Of a DNA stretch of 39,379 nt, positions 1 to 7,416 are shown one piece after another. The stretch spans positions 1 through 39,379 of the forward strand of contig JAHHQZ010000014.1 of NCBI GenBank assembly GCA_020026075.1. The letters run 5' to 3'. Within the stretch, counting starts at the first letter, position 1. Every line of letters starts with the position of its first letter. Position numbers and translations under genes: made by a program. Source of the DNA: Actinobacillus sp. Lineage in GTDB: Bacteria > Pseudomonadota > Gammaproteobacteria > Enterobacterales > Pasteurellaceae. The notes under the pieces are model-generated. The model worked only from the letters and a program-made list of their open reading frames with translations. It was not told the origin of the DNA and did no database searches.

Positions 1-78
1 AATACAGAGCCCAGTCCTTAAATTAATTTAGTCTAAGTTTTTGGGGTCAGGTCATCCTATAACGCCGTTTTTTTTATT
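1..78. other. Intergenic tail downstream of murI
   Basis: No gene is visible. The stretch contains GGGGTCAGGTCATCC (positions 40-54), which resembles the GGGGTCAGGTC motif often seen beside REP-associated tyrosine transposases. No transposase is in the window, so this is only a resemblance. I see no convincing terminator for murI here. Confidence 0.3.
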
Positions 79-861
79 TTACTCCAAAGCCATCTTTAAA
101 TTTTCTATTGGCTGAAAACCTCGTTGCGTGAAAATTTTCTTTTGCATTGGCGAAAGTTCAGCCGTAGAAAAGCAAACCTTTTGAGCCGTGCTATTTGGGT
201 TCTCACATAAGCTGACTAATTGTTGTACTCGTTTTGCGATAGCAAAACCTGAATCTACCCAATATTTCACCTGTGGCAACGCTTGTTGTAATTCTGTTTT
301 TAGTAACGGAAAGTGTGTGCAGCCCAGCACAACGGTGTCTAAGGTTGGAATTTGTAAGGCTTGCAAATGTGCATTCAAGTCAGCTTGATCGATAGTGCCT
401 GTTAAAAGTTTATATTCTGCCATTTCCACTAACTGCGTTGAGCCAAATTTTTCTACACTGCATTGTGGGGCAAAGGTGTCGATGAGCCTTTGTGTGTAAG
501 GGCGATTGACCGTACCTTTAGTAGCCAGCAACGCAATATGCCCGGTTTGCGACAATGCCGCTGCGGGTTTGATCGCAGGCACCGTACCGACCACAGGGCA
601 AGTAAACCGCTGACGTAAGCTCGGTAACACCACTGTACTCGCCGTGTTGCAAGCAATGACGATTAAATCTAACGATATCCGTTGGGCAATTTGCTGACAA
701 ACAGCGTTCACACGATGAATGAGCGTACTTTCTGTTTTTTCTGAGTAAGGAAAGGCGGCGTTATCCAAACAATAAACAATGTCAGCATGGGGAAGTAAGT
801 TGATGATTTCCTTGTAAATTGTCAATCCACCTACGCCGGAATCAAACACTAAAATTTGCAT
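79..861 (-). CDS. murI: Glutamate racemase MurI
   Basis: Cytoplasmic cofactor-independent racemase that converts L-glutamate to D-glutamate for peptidoglycan precursors. The 260-residue protein has the family hallmarks: DSGVGG at residues 7-12, the first catalytic cysteine in ACNTAS (Cys71) and the second in GCTHFPLL (Cys181). Its length is close to the roughly 265-285 residues usual for the family. The start ATG lies only 3 bp after the ruvB stop, so it is probably translated by coupling as the last gene of a ruvA/ruvB/murI transcript. Nothing in the coding sequence looks damaged. Confidence 0.95.
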   Translation of the reverse strand: MQILVFDSGVGGLTIYKEIINLLPHADIVYCLDNAAFPYSEKTESTLIHRVNAVCQQIAQRISLDLIVIACNTASTVVLPSLRQRFTCPVVGTVPAIKPAAALSQTGHIALLATKGTVNRPYTQRLIDTFAPQCSVEKFGSTQLVEMAEYKLLTGTIDQADLNAHLQALQIPTLDTVVLGCTHFPLLKTELQQALPQVKYWVDSGFAIAKRVQQLVSLCENPNSTAQKVCFSTAELSPMQKKIFTQRGFQPIENLKMALE

Positions 862-864
862 AGG

Positions 865-1872
865 CTAGCCGTCTAATTTGTTTAAACCAAAATGTTGATA
901 GGTGCGTGCTGTGGCAATACGCCCACGAGGGGTGCGTTGCAGAAAACCTTGCTGAATCAAAAACGGTTCCAGTACATCTTCAATGGTATCTCGTTCTTCG
1001 CCAATAGCTGCTGCAAGATTATCCAGCCCCACAGGGCCGCCGCTGAATCGCTCAATAATGGCTTGCAACAATTTGCGATCCATTAAATCAAAGCCCGCTT
1101 GATCCACGTCTAACATCGCAAGGGCTTTGGCAGCGATAGATTGCGTAATATGTCCCTGATTTTTCACATCCGCATAATCACGCACACGGCGCAGTAAGCG
1201 GTTGGCAATGCGTGGTGTACCACGAGAACGACAAGCAATTTCCACCGCTGCGTCATTATCCATTTGCAAATTTAAGCAATCCGCACTGCGCTTCACAATG
1301 TGGGTTAAATCCTCAACAGCGTAAAATTCCAAACGTTGCACGATCCCAAAGCGATCGCGCAATGGCGATGTAAGCGACCCTGCCCTCGTTGTCGCTCCCA
1401 CCAGCGTAAATGGCGGTAAATCCAGCTTAATAGAACGCGCCGCTGGCCCTTCGCCGATCATAATATCCAGCTGATAATCTTCCATTGCTGGGTAAAGCAC
1501 TTCTTCAATGGCGGGCGATAGGCGGTGAATTTCATCAATAAACAGCACATCGTGCGGTTCGAGATTCGTCAACATTGCCGCCAAATCCCCAGCTTTTTCT
1601 AGCACAGGTCCTGAGGTCGTACGGATATTCACGCCCATTTCATTGGCGACAATGTTTGCTAAGGTTGTTTTACCCAAGCCCGGCGGGCCAAAAATTAGCA
1701 AATGATCGAGAGCATCTTGGCGCATTTTGGCAGCTTCAATGAAAATCTCCATTTGTTCTCGCACTGCAGGTTGCCCTACATAGTCGGCGAGCATTTTGGG
1801 ACGAATAGCACGATCTATGTAATCTTCATCGAATTGTGCCATAGCACTGATGATGCGATCTGCTTCAATCAT
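865..1872 (-). CDS. ruvB: Holliday junction branch-migration ATPase RuvB
   Basis: AAA+ motor that forms hexameric rings on DNA and, with RuvA, drives Holliday junction branch migration. The 335-residue sequence shows Walker A GPPGLGKTT (62-70), Walker B FIDEIH with acidic residues 113-114, the sensor region VGATTRAGSL from residue 158, the arginine-containing LRDRFG (171-176), and the C-terminal winged-helix region ending near the TPRGR motif. Start: ATG at 1872 with a purine-rich AAGGAA a few bases upstream. It follows ruvA by 31 bp and precedes murI by 3 bp, consistent with one operon. Confidence 0.97.
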   Translation of the reverse strand: MIEADRIISAMAQFDEDYIDRAIRPKMLADYVGQPAVREQMEIFIEAAKMRQDALDHLLIFGPPGLGKTTLANIVANEMGVNIRTTSGPVLEKAGDLAAMLTNLEPHDVLFIDEIHRLSPAIEEVLYPAMEDYQLDIMIGEGPAARSIKLDLPPFTLVGATTRAGSLTSPLRDRFGIVQRLEFYAVEDLTHIVKRSADCLNLQMDNDAAVEIACRSRGTPRIANRLLRRVRDYADVKNQGHITQSIAAKALAMLDVDQAGFDLMDRKLLQAIIERFSGGPVGLDNLAAAIGEERDTIEDVLEPFLIQQGFLQRTPRGRIATARTYQHFGLNKLDG

Positions 1873-1903
1873 TCTTTATTCCTTTTCTTATTCTTTGTTA
1901 GGC

Positions 1904-2524
1904 TTATTTTTTGTTGAAGGCATTTTTTAAGGCGAGGCGAATCAACGCTTCGCTATTGAGTGTGGCATCGCTTACACGTTTCACCATTTTTTCTGCATCA
2001 GCTTGCTTATAGCCCAACGCAACCAGCGCTGAAATGGCATCGCTTTCGTGATGATTCTCCTGAGCAGGTTCAAACGGCAAGCTCGTTGTACTTTTTTCCA
2101 CAAAAAATTCCGGCGTGGCAAAATCTTTAAATTTTCCTTTAAGCTCCACCACCAAACGCTCAGCAGTTTTTTTACCCACACCCGGAATTTTCACCAACTG
2201 CGAAACCTGTTCGTGTTCGATGGCGTAGGTAAATTCATTCACGCTCATTGCGGATAAAATCCCCAGTGCCATTTTTGGACCAACACCATTGGTTTTAATC
2301 AGTTCACGGAATAATTTACGGTCATCACGATGCGCGAAACCGTACAGCTGTTGCGCATCTTCTCGCACCACAAAATGTGTATAAAGTGTCAATGGTTGGT
2401 TAATTTCTGGCAAGTGGTAAAAACTCGTCATCGGTAATAATACTTCGTAGCCCACGCCTTGCACATCGAGCAAAATTTCTGGGGGCTGTTTTTCTAGCAA
2501 AATGCCGTTTAATTGACCAATCAT
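1904..2524 (-). CDS. ruvA: Holliday junction DNA-binding protein RuvA
   Basis: Structure-specific subunit that binds four-way junctions as a tetramer and recruits RuvB. The 206 residues show an N-terminal OB-like domain starting MIGQLNG, two helix-hairpin-helix motifs (around NGVGPKMALG, 79-88, and IPGVGKKTAE, 113-122), and a C-terminal domain III (about 155-206) that contacts RuvB. Length matches the family. It lies 72 bp downstream of ruvC and 31 bp upstream of ruvB on the same strand. Confidence 0.97.
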   Translation of the reverse strand: MIGQLNGILLEKQPPEILLDVQGVGYEVLLPMTSFYHLPEINQPLTLYTHFVVREDAQQLYGFAHRDDRKLFRELIKTNGVGPKMALGILSAMSVNEFTYAIEHEQVSQLVKIPGVGKKTAERLVVELKGKFKDFATPEFFVEKSTTSLPFEPAQENHHESDAISALVALGYKQADAEKMVKRVSDATLNSEALIRLALKNAFNKK

Positions 2525-2596
2525 TCTTTATCACACCTTTCTGTTGGCTGAATTTCAAAGAGGCTTATTATAAAACCACTGTACAAATATACAAGT

Positions 2597-3139
2597 CTAA
2601 TCTTTTAAACGAAATCGCCCACGACTATAACGTGCCTTACCGCTAAACGCTGAATGTTGGCTAATTTGCAAGGAATGTTGAAAGCTATGTGCGTGTGTAA
2701 TGGCAATGGCGAGTGCATCGGATGCGTCAATTTGCGGTTTTTCCGTTAAATGCAAAATCCGCATAACCATTGCCTGCACTTGCACTTTTTCTGCGCTCCC
2801 TGAACCTGTTAAGGTTTGTTTCACCAAGCGTGCAGCGTATTCAAACACCTGTAAATCCGCATTCATCGCCGCCACAATGGCACTGCCTCGCGCCTGCCCT
2901 AATTTCAGTGCCGATGCGGCATTTTTCGCCATAAATACTTCTTCAATGGCAAAATAACTAGGTCGAAATTGTTGAATAATTTCTGACACACCAGCATAGA
3001 TGTACTTCAAGCGAGTGGGCAAGTCCGTAGCCTGTGTGCGAATCGCACCGCTGCCCAAATAAACAAGTTGCCGCCCTTGCTTTTTAATCACGCCGTAACC
3101 TGTAATGCGCGAACCAGGATCAATGCCTAAAATAATCAT
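2597..3139 (-). CDS. ruvC: Crossover junction endodeoxyribonuclease RuvC
   Basis: Resolvase that cuts Holliday junctions symmetrically. It has an RNase H-like fold, and the four acidic metal ligands known from E. coli RuvC sit at the expected places: Asp7 (GIDPGS), Glu66 (IEE), Asp138 and Asp141 (IDASDA). The 180-residue protein is close to the family's usual 165-190. It is the first gene of the ruvC-ruvA-ruvB-murI run. A strong hairpin terminator separates it from the lipoprotein gene upstream, so it probably has its own promoter in or near 3140-3190, though I cannot place it. Confidence 0.96.
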   Translation of the reverse strand: MIILGIDPGSRITGYGVIKKQGRQLVYLGSGAIRTQATDLPTRLKYIYAGVSEIIQQFRPSYFAIEEVFMAKNAASALKLGQARGSAIVAAMNADLQVFEYAARLVKQTLTGSGSAEKVQVQAMVMRILHLTEKPQIDASDALAIAITHAHSFQHSLQISQHSAFSGKARYSRGRFRLKD

Positions 3140-3151
3140 AAAACGTCCAAA

Positions 3152-3180
3152 GAAAAAGCGAGCAGCTGCTCGCTTTTTTA
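3152..3180 (-). terminator. Intrinsic terminator after the lipoprotein gene
   Basis: A perfect 18-bp palindrome (AGCGAGCAG/CTGCTCGCT, 3157-3174) is flanked by A5 on the left and T6 on the right. It can fold as a GC-rich stem with an AGCT loop in either direction. On the minus strand it follows the lipoprotein gene and precedes ruvC. Confidence 0.85.
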
Positions 3181-3193
3181 CTTAAATATTCAC

Positions 3194-3607
3194 TTATTTG
3201 GTTTTTTTCACGCCACAATAATTAACTACGATTTGGTCGCTATTGGCAGTGTGATGGTATAAGTACATACCGTCTTTTTGTTGAACGTTGTCAGCGTTAA
3301 TGCCGTCTACTAACCAGCCCATTTGGTCTTTGTTCATAAATTTAGTGGCATCATTTTCGCTTGGCACACGCATCATTTCAGCATAGTGTTTACCTTTGAA
3401 CGTCACTTTCACTGCAACCGCATCTTTTCCTTTAAATTGGTAAGTGGCTGTCAATGGTTGGTTTGCTTCAGCACCACACATATAAGTTACGGTTGCGGTG
3501 CTTGCCATTGGTTCTGCCATTGGTTTTGCTGTGTTTGTTGAACAAGCCGCTAATACGGTTGCTCCAAAACCTACGGTTACTAAGCCGAGTAAAGTTGATT
3601 TTTTCAT
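3194..3607 (-). CDS. Small lipoprotein, MliC/Acp-like lysozyme-inhibitor family (tentative)
   Basis: A 137-residue predicted outer-membrane lipoprotein. A short signal peptide ends in a lipobox, VLAAC, with the lipidated cysteine at residue 22. The mature part is short and beta-rich, with one cysteine near its start (TYMC) and one near its end (NYCG) that could form a disulfide. This two-cysteine layout, with a central KGK and a C-terminal 'QIVVNYC' strand, resembles MliC lysozyme inhibitors and the Neisseria adhesin complex protein. The assignment rests on pattern, not alignment. The start at 3607 is chosen over an upstream in-frame ATG at 3697 because it has AAGGAGA at ideal spacing and begins the signal peptide; the longer form would overlap yebC. 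It lies 28 bp after yebC and is closed by a strong terminator. Confidence 0.75.
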   Translation of the reverse strand: MKKSTLLGLVTVGFGATVLAACSTNTAKPMAEPMASTATVTYMCGAEANQPLTATYQFKGKDAVAVKVTFKGKHYAEMMRVPSENDATKFMNKDQMGWLVDGINADNVQQKDGMYLYHHTANSDQIVVNYCGVKKTK

Positions 3608-3635
3608 AGGATTCTCCTTGTTGAGAAACGAAAAA

Positions 3636-4376
3636 TTAAAGAGTAGCAGCAATTTCGTCGCTAATTTCTGCATTGTGATAAACGTTTTGTACGTCATCGC
3701 AATCTTCGAGCATATCCACCAAACGCATAAATTTCGGCGCAGTGTCTGCGTCTAATTCTACGGTTGTAGTTGGAATCATAGTCACTTCAGCGCTGTCTAA
3801 TTTAAAACCAGCAGCCTCTAAGGCATCACGCACGGTGCCGAGATCTTCCCACGCACTGGTGATTTCAAAGCTACCATCTTCTTGCATTTCGATGTCTTCT
3901 GCACCCGCTTCGATAGCAGCGTCTGTTAAGGTTTCTTCATCGCCTTGTGCGATTAAAATTAAGCCTTTTTTGTTGAACAAGTAGCCAACGGAGCCTTCTG
4001 TGCCTAAGTTACCGCCACATTTAGTGAAACTTGGGCGCACTTGGGAAATGGTACGGTTAGCATTGTCGCTTAAACATTCCACCATTAACGCTGTGCCGCC
4101 TGGACCGTAGCCTTCGTAAATGCGGGTTTCCATATTGGTGTCATCGCCACCGCCCACACCACGATCGATGGCACGGTTAATGGTGTCACGTGTCATATTG
4201 GCTGCGAGGGCTTTATCTACTGCGGTACGCAAGCGTGGGTTTGCGGCAACATCGCCACCACCAATTTTTGCTGCAGTTACTAATTCACGAATGAGTTTGG
4301 TGAAAATTTTGCCACGTTGTGCATCTTGCGCCGCTTTACGGTGTTTAATATTTGCCCACTTACTATGTCCTGCCAT
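3636..4376 (-). CDS. yebC: YebC/PmpR-family protein (TACO1 type)
   Basis: A conserved 246-residue cytoplasmic protein that begins with the family signature MAGHSKWANIKHRK and contains the glycine-rich NIETRIYEGYGPGG-like stretch near residues 80-95. Family members have been described as DNA-binding regulators (PmpR) and, more recently, as translation factors that relieve stalling at polyproline sequences. The sequence does not decide between these. Start ATG at 4376 with GAGGAAA just upstream. The small lipoprotein gene follows it and may be co-transcribed. A perfect 14-bp inverted repeat lies in its leader at 4404-4449. Confidence 0.93.
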   Translation of the reverse strand: MAGHSKWANIKHRKAAQDAQRGKIFTKLIRELVTAAKIGGGDVAANPRLRTAVDKALAANMTRDTINRAIDRGVGGGDDTNMETRIYEGYGPGGTALMVECLSDNANRTISQVRPSFTKCGGNLGTEGSVGYLFNKKGLILIAQGDEETLTDAAIEAGAEDIEMQEDGSFEITSAWEDLGTVRDALEAAGFKLDSAEVTMIPTTTVELDADTAPKFMRLVDMLEDCDDVQNVYHNAEISDEIAATL

Positions 4377-4403
4377 AATGTTTCCTCTAATTTGATAAGA
4401 CGA

Positions 4404-4449
4404 GTCGCACGCTATTTATTTCTTTGTTTGGTCAAAAATAGCGTGCGAC
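4404..4449. repeat. Perfect 14-bp inverted repeat upstream of yebC
   Basis: GTCGCACGCTATTT (4404-4417) is exactly repeated in inverted orientation at 4436-4449, with an 18-bp spacer. No T-run follows on either strand, so it is not a standard intrinsic terminator. It could be a 5'-UTR hairpin for yebC, which starts 27 bp away, or a protein-binding site. Confidence 0.8.
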
Positions 4450-4515
4450 AAAATAAAAATTCAAAGTGCTATTTATAGCGAAATTACGGCAAAATTTCAA
4501 TTTTTAATCATTCAT

Positions 4516-4549
4516 CTTGGTCGGAATTTCCGTAAAAATTCCGGCCTTC
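4516..4549. repeat. Dispersed palindromic repeat, copy 1
   Basis: A short version of the repeat family seen throughout the window: arms TTGGTCGGAATTT and AAAATTCCGGCC around a CGTA centre. It lies in the divergent yebC/pyrG intergenic region. Confidence 0.75.
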
Positions 4550-4561
4550 GCATTTCCTGTA

Positions 4562-4590
4562 TTGAGTATGCCCTGCCTTTATTGTAAACT
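4562..4590 (+). promoter_or_regulatory. Predicted pyrG promoter
   Basis: TTGAGT (4562-4567), a 17-bp spacer and TAAACT (4585-4590) give a moderate sigma-70 match (4/6 at each box). The expected start point falls near GTCCCG (4594-4599). That is a C-run followed by G, reminiscent of start-site-switching promoters of enteric pyrC/pyrD. No experimental support. Confidence 0.45.
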
Positions 4591-4605
4591 ACTGTCCCGT
4601 CTTGA

Positions 4606-4650
4606 AGCGTGGTTGTTTATTGAACGATAGACAACCACGCTCTCTTTTTT
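4606..4650 (+). terminator. Intrinsic terminator/attenuator in the pyrG leader
   Basis: A perfect 11-bp stem AGCGTGGTTGT/ACAACCACGCT with a 14-nt loop is followed by CTC and T6 (4645-4650), 24 nt before the pyrG ATG. No plus-strand gene upstream in the window needs terminating, so pyrG's own transcript is the only evident target. This suggests attenuation control of CTP synthase. Confidence 0.8.
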
Positions 4651-4674
4651 CTCTTCAATTAAATTAGGATTTGT

Positions 4675-6309
4675 ATGACAACGAATTATATTTTTGTGAC
4701 TGGCGGCGTGGTTTCCTCATTAGGTAAAGGCATTGCGGCAGCATCCCTTGCGGCTATTTTGGAGGCTCGTGGTTTGAGCGTAACAATGATGAAGCTCGAC
4801 CCTTACATCAATGTCGATCCAGGCACAATGAGCCCAACCCAACACGGCGAAGTTTTTGTAACACAAGACGGTGCAGAAACAGATTTAGATCTTGGTCATT
4901 ACGAGCGTTTCATTCGCACTAAAATGACCAAATTCAACAACTTAACCTCAGGAAAAATCTATTCTGAAGTATTACGCAAAGAACGCCGTGGCGATTATTT
5001 AGGCGCGACTGTTCAGGTTATTCCGCACATTACCAACGAAATTAAAGATCGTGTGATTCAAGGCGCACAAGGACACGATGTGGCGATTGTGGAAGTGGGC
5101 GGCACGGTGGGCGATATAGAATCCCTGCCATTCTTAGAAGCACTGCGCCAACTGGCTGTACAAGTCGGACGTGAACACACCCTATTTATGCACTTAACCC
5201 TTGTGCCTTACTTACCAACTGCTGGCGAAGTGAAAACCAAGCCAACGCAACACTCTGTTAAAGAATTGCTTTCCATCGGTATTCAGCCTGATGTGTTGGT
5301 TTGCCGTTCTGAAAAAATGATCCCAAATAATGAACGTGCCAAAATCGCTCTATTCTGTAATGTGCCTGAAAAAGCGGTTATTTCCTTGCGTGATGTCAAT
5401 TCCATTTACCAAATTCCAGCCTTGCTCAAATCACAAGAATTAGACGAATTTATTTGCCAACGTTTCCACTTGAAATGCCGTGAGGCCGATTTAAGCGAAT
5501 GGGAACAGGTACTTTATCAAGAAGCCAACCCAGTGGGCGAAGTGACCATCGGTATGGTAGGCAAATACATCGAATTGCCTGATGCTTATAAATCCGTCAA
5601 CGAGGCCTTAAAACACGCTGGCTTTAAAAACCGTTTAAGCGTGAAAATCAAATACATTGACTCGCAAGATGTAGAAAGCAAAGGCACACAAATTCTCGCA
5701 GGATTAGACGGTATTTTAGTACCCGGCGGCTTTGGTCAACGTGGCATTGAAGGCAAAATTTTAACCGCCCAATACGCTCGTGAAAACCACGTGCCTTATC
5801 TTGGCATTTGTCTTGGAATGCAAGTGGCATACATTGAATTTGCTCGCAACGTAGCAGGTTTAAGCAAAGCCAACTCCACAGAATTTGACAAAAACTGTGC
5901 TGAACCTGTCATCGGCTTAATCACCGAATGGCAAGACGCCAGCGGACAAGTGGAAACTCGCAGTGAGCAATCTGATCTCGGCGGCACAATGCGTTTGGGT
6001 GCGCAAACTTGCCATTTACAAAAAGGCAGCCTTGCTCGTGAACTTTACGGCAACGACCAAATTCAAGAACGCCACCGCCACCGCTACGAAGTGAACAATC
6101 AACTTCGTCCACAAGTTGAAGCGGCTGGCTTGAAAATTTCAGGGCTTTCTGAAGACAAAAAACTCGTGGAAATCATTGAAAATCCAAACCACCCTTGGTT
6201 CGTGGCTTGCCAATTCCACCCAGAATTTACCTCAACCCCACGTGATGGCCATCCGCTTTTTGAAGGCTTTGTAAAAGCGGCTAAAGCCTATAAAAAATCT
6301 CACGCATAA
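4675..6309 (+). CDS. pyrG: CTP synthase PyrG
   Basis: Makes CTP from UTP, ATP and glutamine. The 544 residues are full length (E. coli about 545). The N-terminal synthetase domain has the P-loop-like GGVVSSLGKGI (10-20) and the VEVGGTVGDIES stretch (139-150). The C-terminal class I glutamine amidotransferase domain has the oxyanion motif GGFGQRG (351-357), nucleophile Cys379 in GICLGMQ, and the catalytic His-Glu pair in FHPEF near residues 514-518. The start ATG at 4675 has only a weak Shine-Dalgarno sequence (AGGAT). A terminator hairpin precedes the gene and yacG follows after 9 bp. Confidence 0.98.
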   Translation: MTTNYIFVTGGVVSSLGKGIAAASLAAILEARGLSVTMMKLDPYINVDPGTMSPTQHGEVFVTQDGAETDLDLGHYERFIRTKMTKFNNLTSGKIYSEVLRKERRGDYLGATVQVIPHITNEIKDRVIQGAQGHDVAIVEVGGTVGDIESLPFLEALRQLAVQVGREHTLFMHLTLVPYLPTAGEVKTKPTQHSVKELLSIGIQPDVLVCRSEKMIPNNERAKIALFCNVPEKAVISLRDVNSIYQIPALLKSQELDEFICQRFHLKCREADLSEWEQVLYQEANPVGEVTIGMVGKYIELPDAYKSVNEALKHAGFKNRLSVKIKYIDSQDVESKGTQILAGLDGILVPGGFGQRGIEGKILTAQYARENHVPYLGICLGMQVAYIEFARNVAGLSKANSTEFDKNCAEPVIGLITEWQDASGQVETRSEQSDLGGTMRLGAQTCHLQKGSLARELYGNDQIQERHRHRYEVNNQLRPQVEAAGLKISGLSEDKKLVEIIENPNHPWFVACQFHPEFTSTPRDGHPLFEGFVKAAKAYKKSHA

Positions 6310-6318
6310 GGCAAGACA

Positions 6319-6504
6319 ATGAGCGAAGATATTCTCATCGTCCCCTGCCCGACCTGTCAAAAGGCGGTGAAATGGCAAACCGAAAATGCCTATCGCCCCT
6401 TTTGCAGCAAACGCTGTCAACTGATTGACTTAGGCGAGTGGGCAGCGGAAGAAAAAGCCATCGCTGGCGACAGCACTGGCTTGGTAATAGAAAACGTGGA
6501 TTAA
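6319..6504 (+). CDS. yacG: DNA gyrase inhibitor YacG, zinc-finger protein
   Basis: A 61-residue zinc protein with the family's four-cysteine arrangement: CPTCQK near the N-terminus and CSKRCQLIDLGEWA after it, the latter the signature for YacG. The E. coli homologue binds GyrB and inhibits gyrase. It starts 9 bp after the pyrG stop with AAGGCAAG as ribosome-binding region, so it is probably co-transcribed with pyrG. That pairing is unusual, since E. coli yacG sits with coaE/zapD. The C-terminal tail is short and acidic. Confidence 0.93.
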   Translation: MSEDILIVPCPTCQKAVKWQTENAYRPFCSKRCQLIDLGEWAAEEKAIAGDSTGLVIENVD

Positions 6505-6515
6505 GCCCACAAAAA

Positions 6516-6565
6516 AGCAAGGCTGGAATATTTCACAAAATTTTAGTGAAAATTCCAGCCTTGCT
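6516..6565. repeat. Dispersed palindromic repeat, copy 2 (bidirectional terminator)
   Basis: Arms of about 20 bp, beginning AGCAAGGCTGGAAT (6516) and ending ATTCCAGCCTTGCT (6565), flank a short AT-rich loop. It lies between the convergent yacG and cytochrome c genes and could end both transcripts. Confidence 0.85.
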
Positions 6566-6602
6566 ACATTAGGCTACATTAGGCTACATTAGGCTACATT
6601 AG
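6563..6602. repeat. 10-bp tandem repeat, four perfect copies
   Basis: GCTACATTAG is repeated four times without mismatch. The first copy overlaps the right arm of repeat copy 2, and the last supplies part of the cytochrome c stop codon (6599-6601, minus strand). Probably a replication-slippage locus in the 3' untranslated region. Confidence 0.95.
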
Positions 6603-6916
6603 CGTTGGGTTTGTAGGTAGGCGGCGACGGCCTTCATTTGCTCTTCGTTAAGGCGTGCTTTGACAGGGTTGCCTGCTCCTTGAATTAAGCCTGCTTTGCG
6701 GTCTTTCAGGGCTTGAATAATGGTCGCTTCATCAAGGGTGTTGATAACCGCAGATCGACCAAAGGCTTTTTTCTCGCCATGTCGACCGTGACAAGTGGCA
6801 CAATTTTGGTGAAAAATTTGCTCACCTTGTGCCACAAGAGGGCTGACTTCCGCTGTAGCGGTTTGAATAGAAAGAGTTGCCGCAAAAAATGTGCTAGCTA
6901 AAAGTAATTTTTTCAT
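6599..6916 (-). CDS. Periplasmic c-type cytochrome of the iron-uptake cluster
   Basis: A 105-residue class I cytochrome c. It has an N-terminal signal peptide ending near TATA/E, one heme-binding CATCHG motif (Cys39, Cys42, His43), and a C-terminal helix with a candidate axial methionine in EEQMKAVAAYL. It should act in the periplasm as a one-electron carrier. It is the last gene of the FTR1/P19 cluster, starting 2 bp after the thioredoxin-like gene's stop, so it is translationally coupled to it. A role in supplying or removing electrons during iron uptake is inferred from position only. The stop codon abuts a 10-bp tandem repeat. Confidence 0.88.
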   Translation of the reverse strand: MKKLLLASTFFAATLSIQTATAEVSPLVAQGEQIFHQNCATCHGRHGEKKAFGRSAVINTLDEATIIQALKDRKAGLIQGAGNPVKARLNEEQMKAVAAYLQTQR

Positions 6917-6918
6917 CG

Positions 6919-7416
6919 TTAAGGTTTCGCAGTTGAGTTGAATAATTGTTCAAGGGTACTTTCAGGAATAATGCTTTCAAATTTTTGTGCAACATTCCCA
7001 TTTGCATCAATGAAATAACTGGTTGGCGTACCGACAAGTTTGTAACGACCAGCGGTAATTTTAAGCTGATCTTTGCCTACTGCAAACGGATATTTTTCTT
7101 TTGCCAACACCTTAGCGAGATCGCCACGATCGCCGTCTGTGTTGATGGCGATCACTCGAATGCGGTTCGGATACTGGCGATCGAACTTGGCAAATTGACG
7201 CAATTCCACCAAACACATTCCACAAAATTCTGACCAAAAGTTAATCAAAGTAGGTTTGCCTTTTTCAAGGTTGATCGGCTGATCTTGCAGACTGTAAACG
7301 GCGATCGGCGGCGCTGGTTTGCCAATTTCTGCGCTTTGATCTTGGCACGCTACGAGCAGGGCGACCAAACACAGGCTCGCCAGTCGGCGTAAGGCTTTTA
7401 GGCTAACGTAGTTCAT
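6919..7416 (-). CDS. TlpA/ResA-like thioredoxin-fold lipoprotein
   Basis: 165 residues with a lipoprotein signal (LLVAC, Cys24), so probably membrane-anchored facing the periplasm. The thioredoxin fold follows, with a CGMC active site (Cys65, Cys68) after INFWSEF and the cis-proline region VGTPTSYFID. TlpA/ResA relatives reduce disulfides, often for cytochrome maturation or metal delivery. Thioredoxin-like proteins also accompany the C. jejuni P19 cluster (Cj1658-Cj1665). It overlaps the ABC ATPase gene by 14 bp and is followed 2 bp later by the cytochrome gene, indicating coupled expression. The substrate is unknown. Confidence 0.85.
   Translation of the reverse strand: MNYVSLKALRRLASLCLVALLVACQDQSAEIGKPAPPIAVYSLQDQPINLEKGKPTLINFWSEFCGMCLVELRQFAKFDRQYPNRIRVIAINTDGDRGDLAKVLAKEKYPFAVGKDQLKITAGRYKLVGTPTSYFIDANGNVAQKFESIIPESTLEQLFNSTAKP

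Noticed and set aside
6335..6520. Minus-strand open frame opposite yacG
   Set aside because: Shadow frame of the clear zinc-finger gene yacG.
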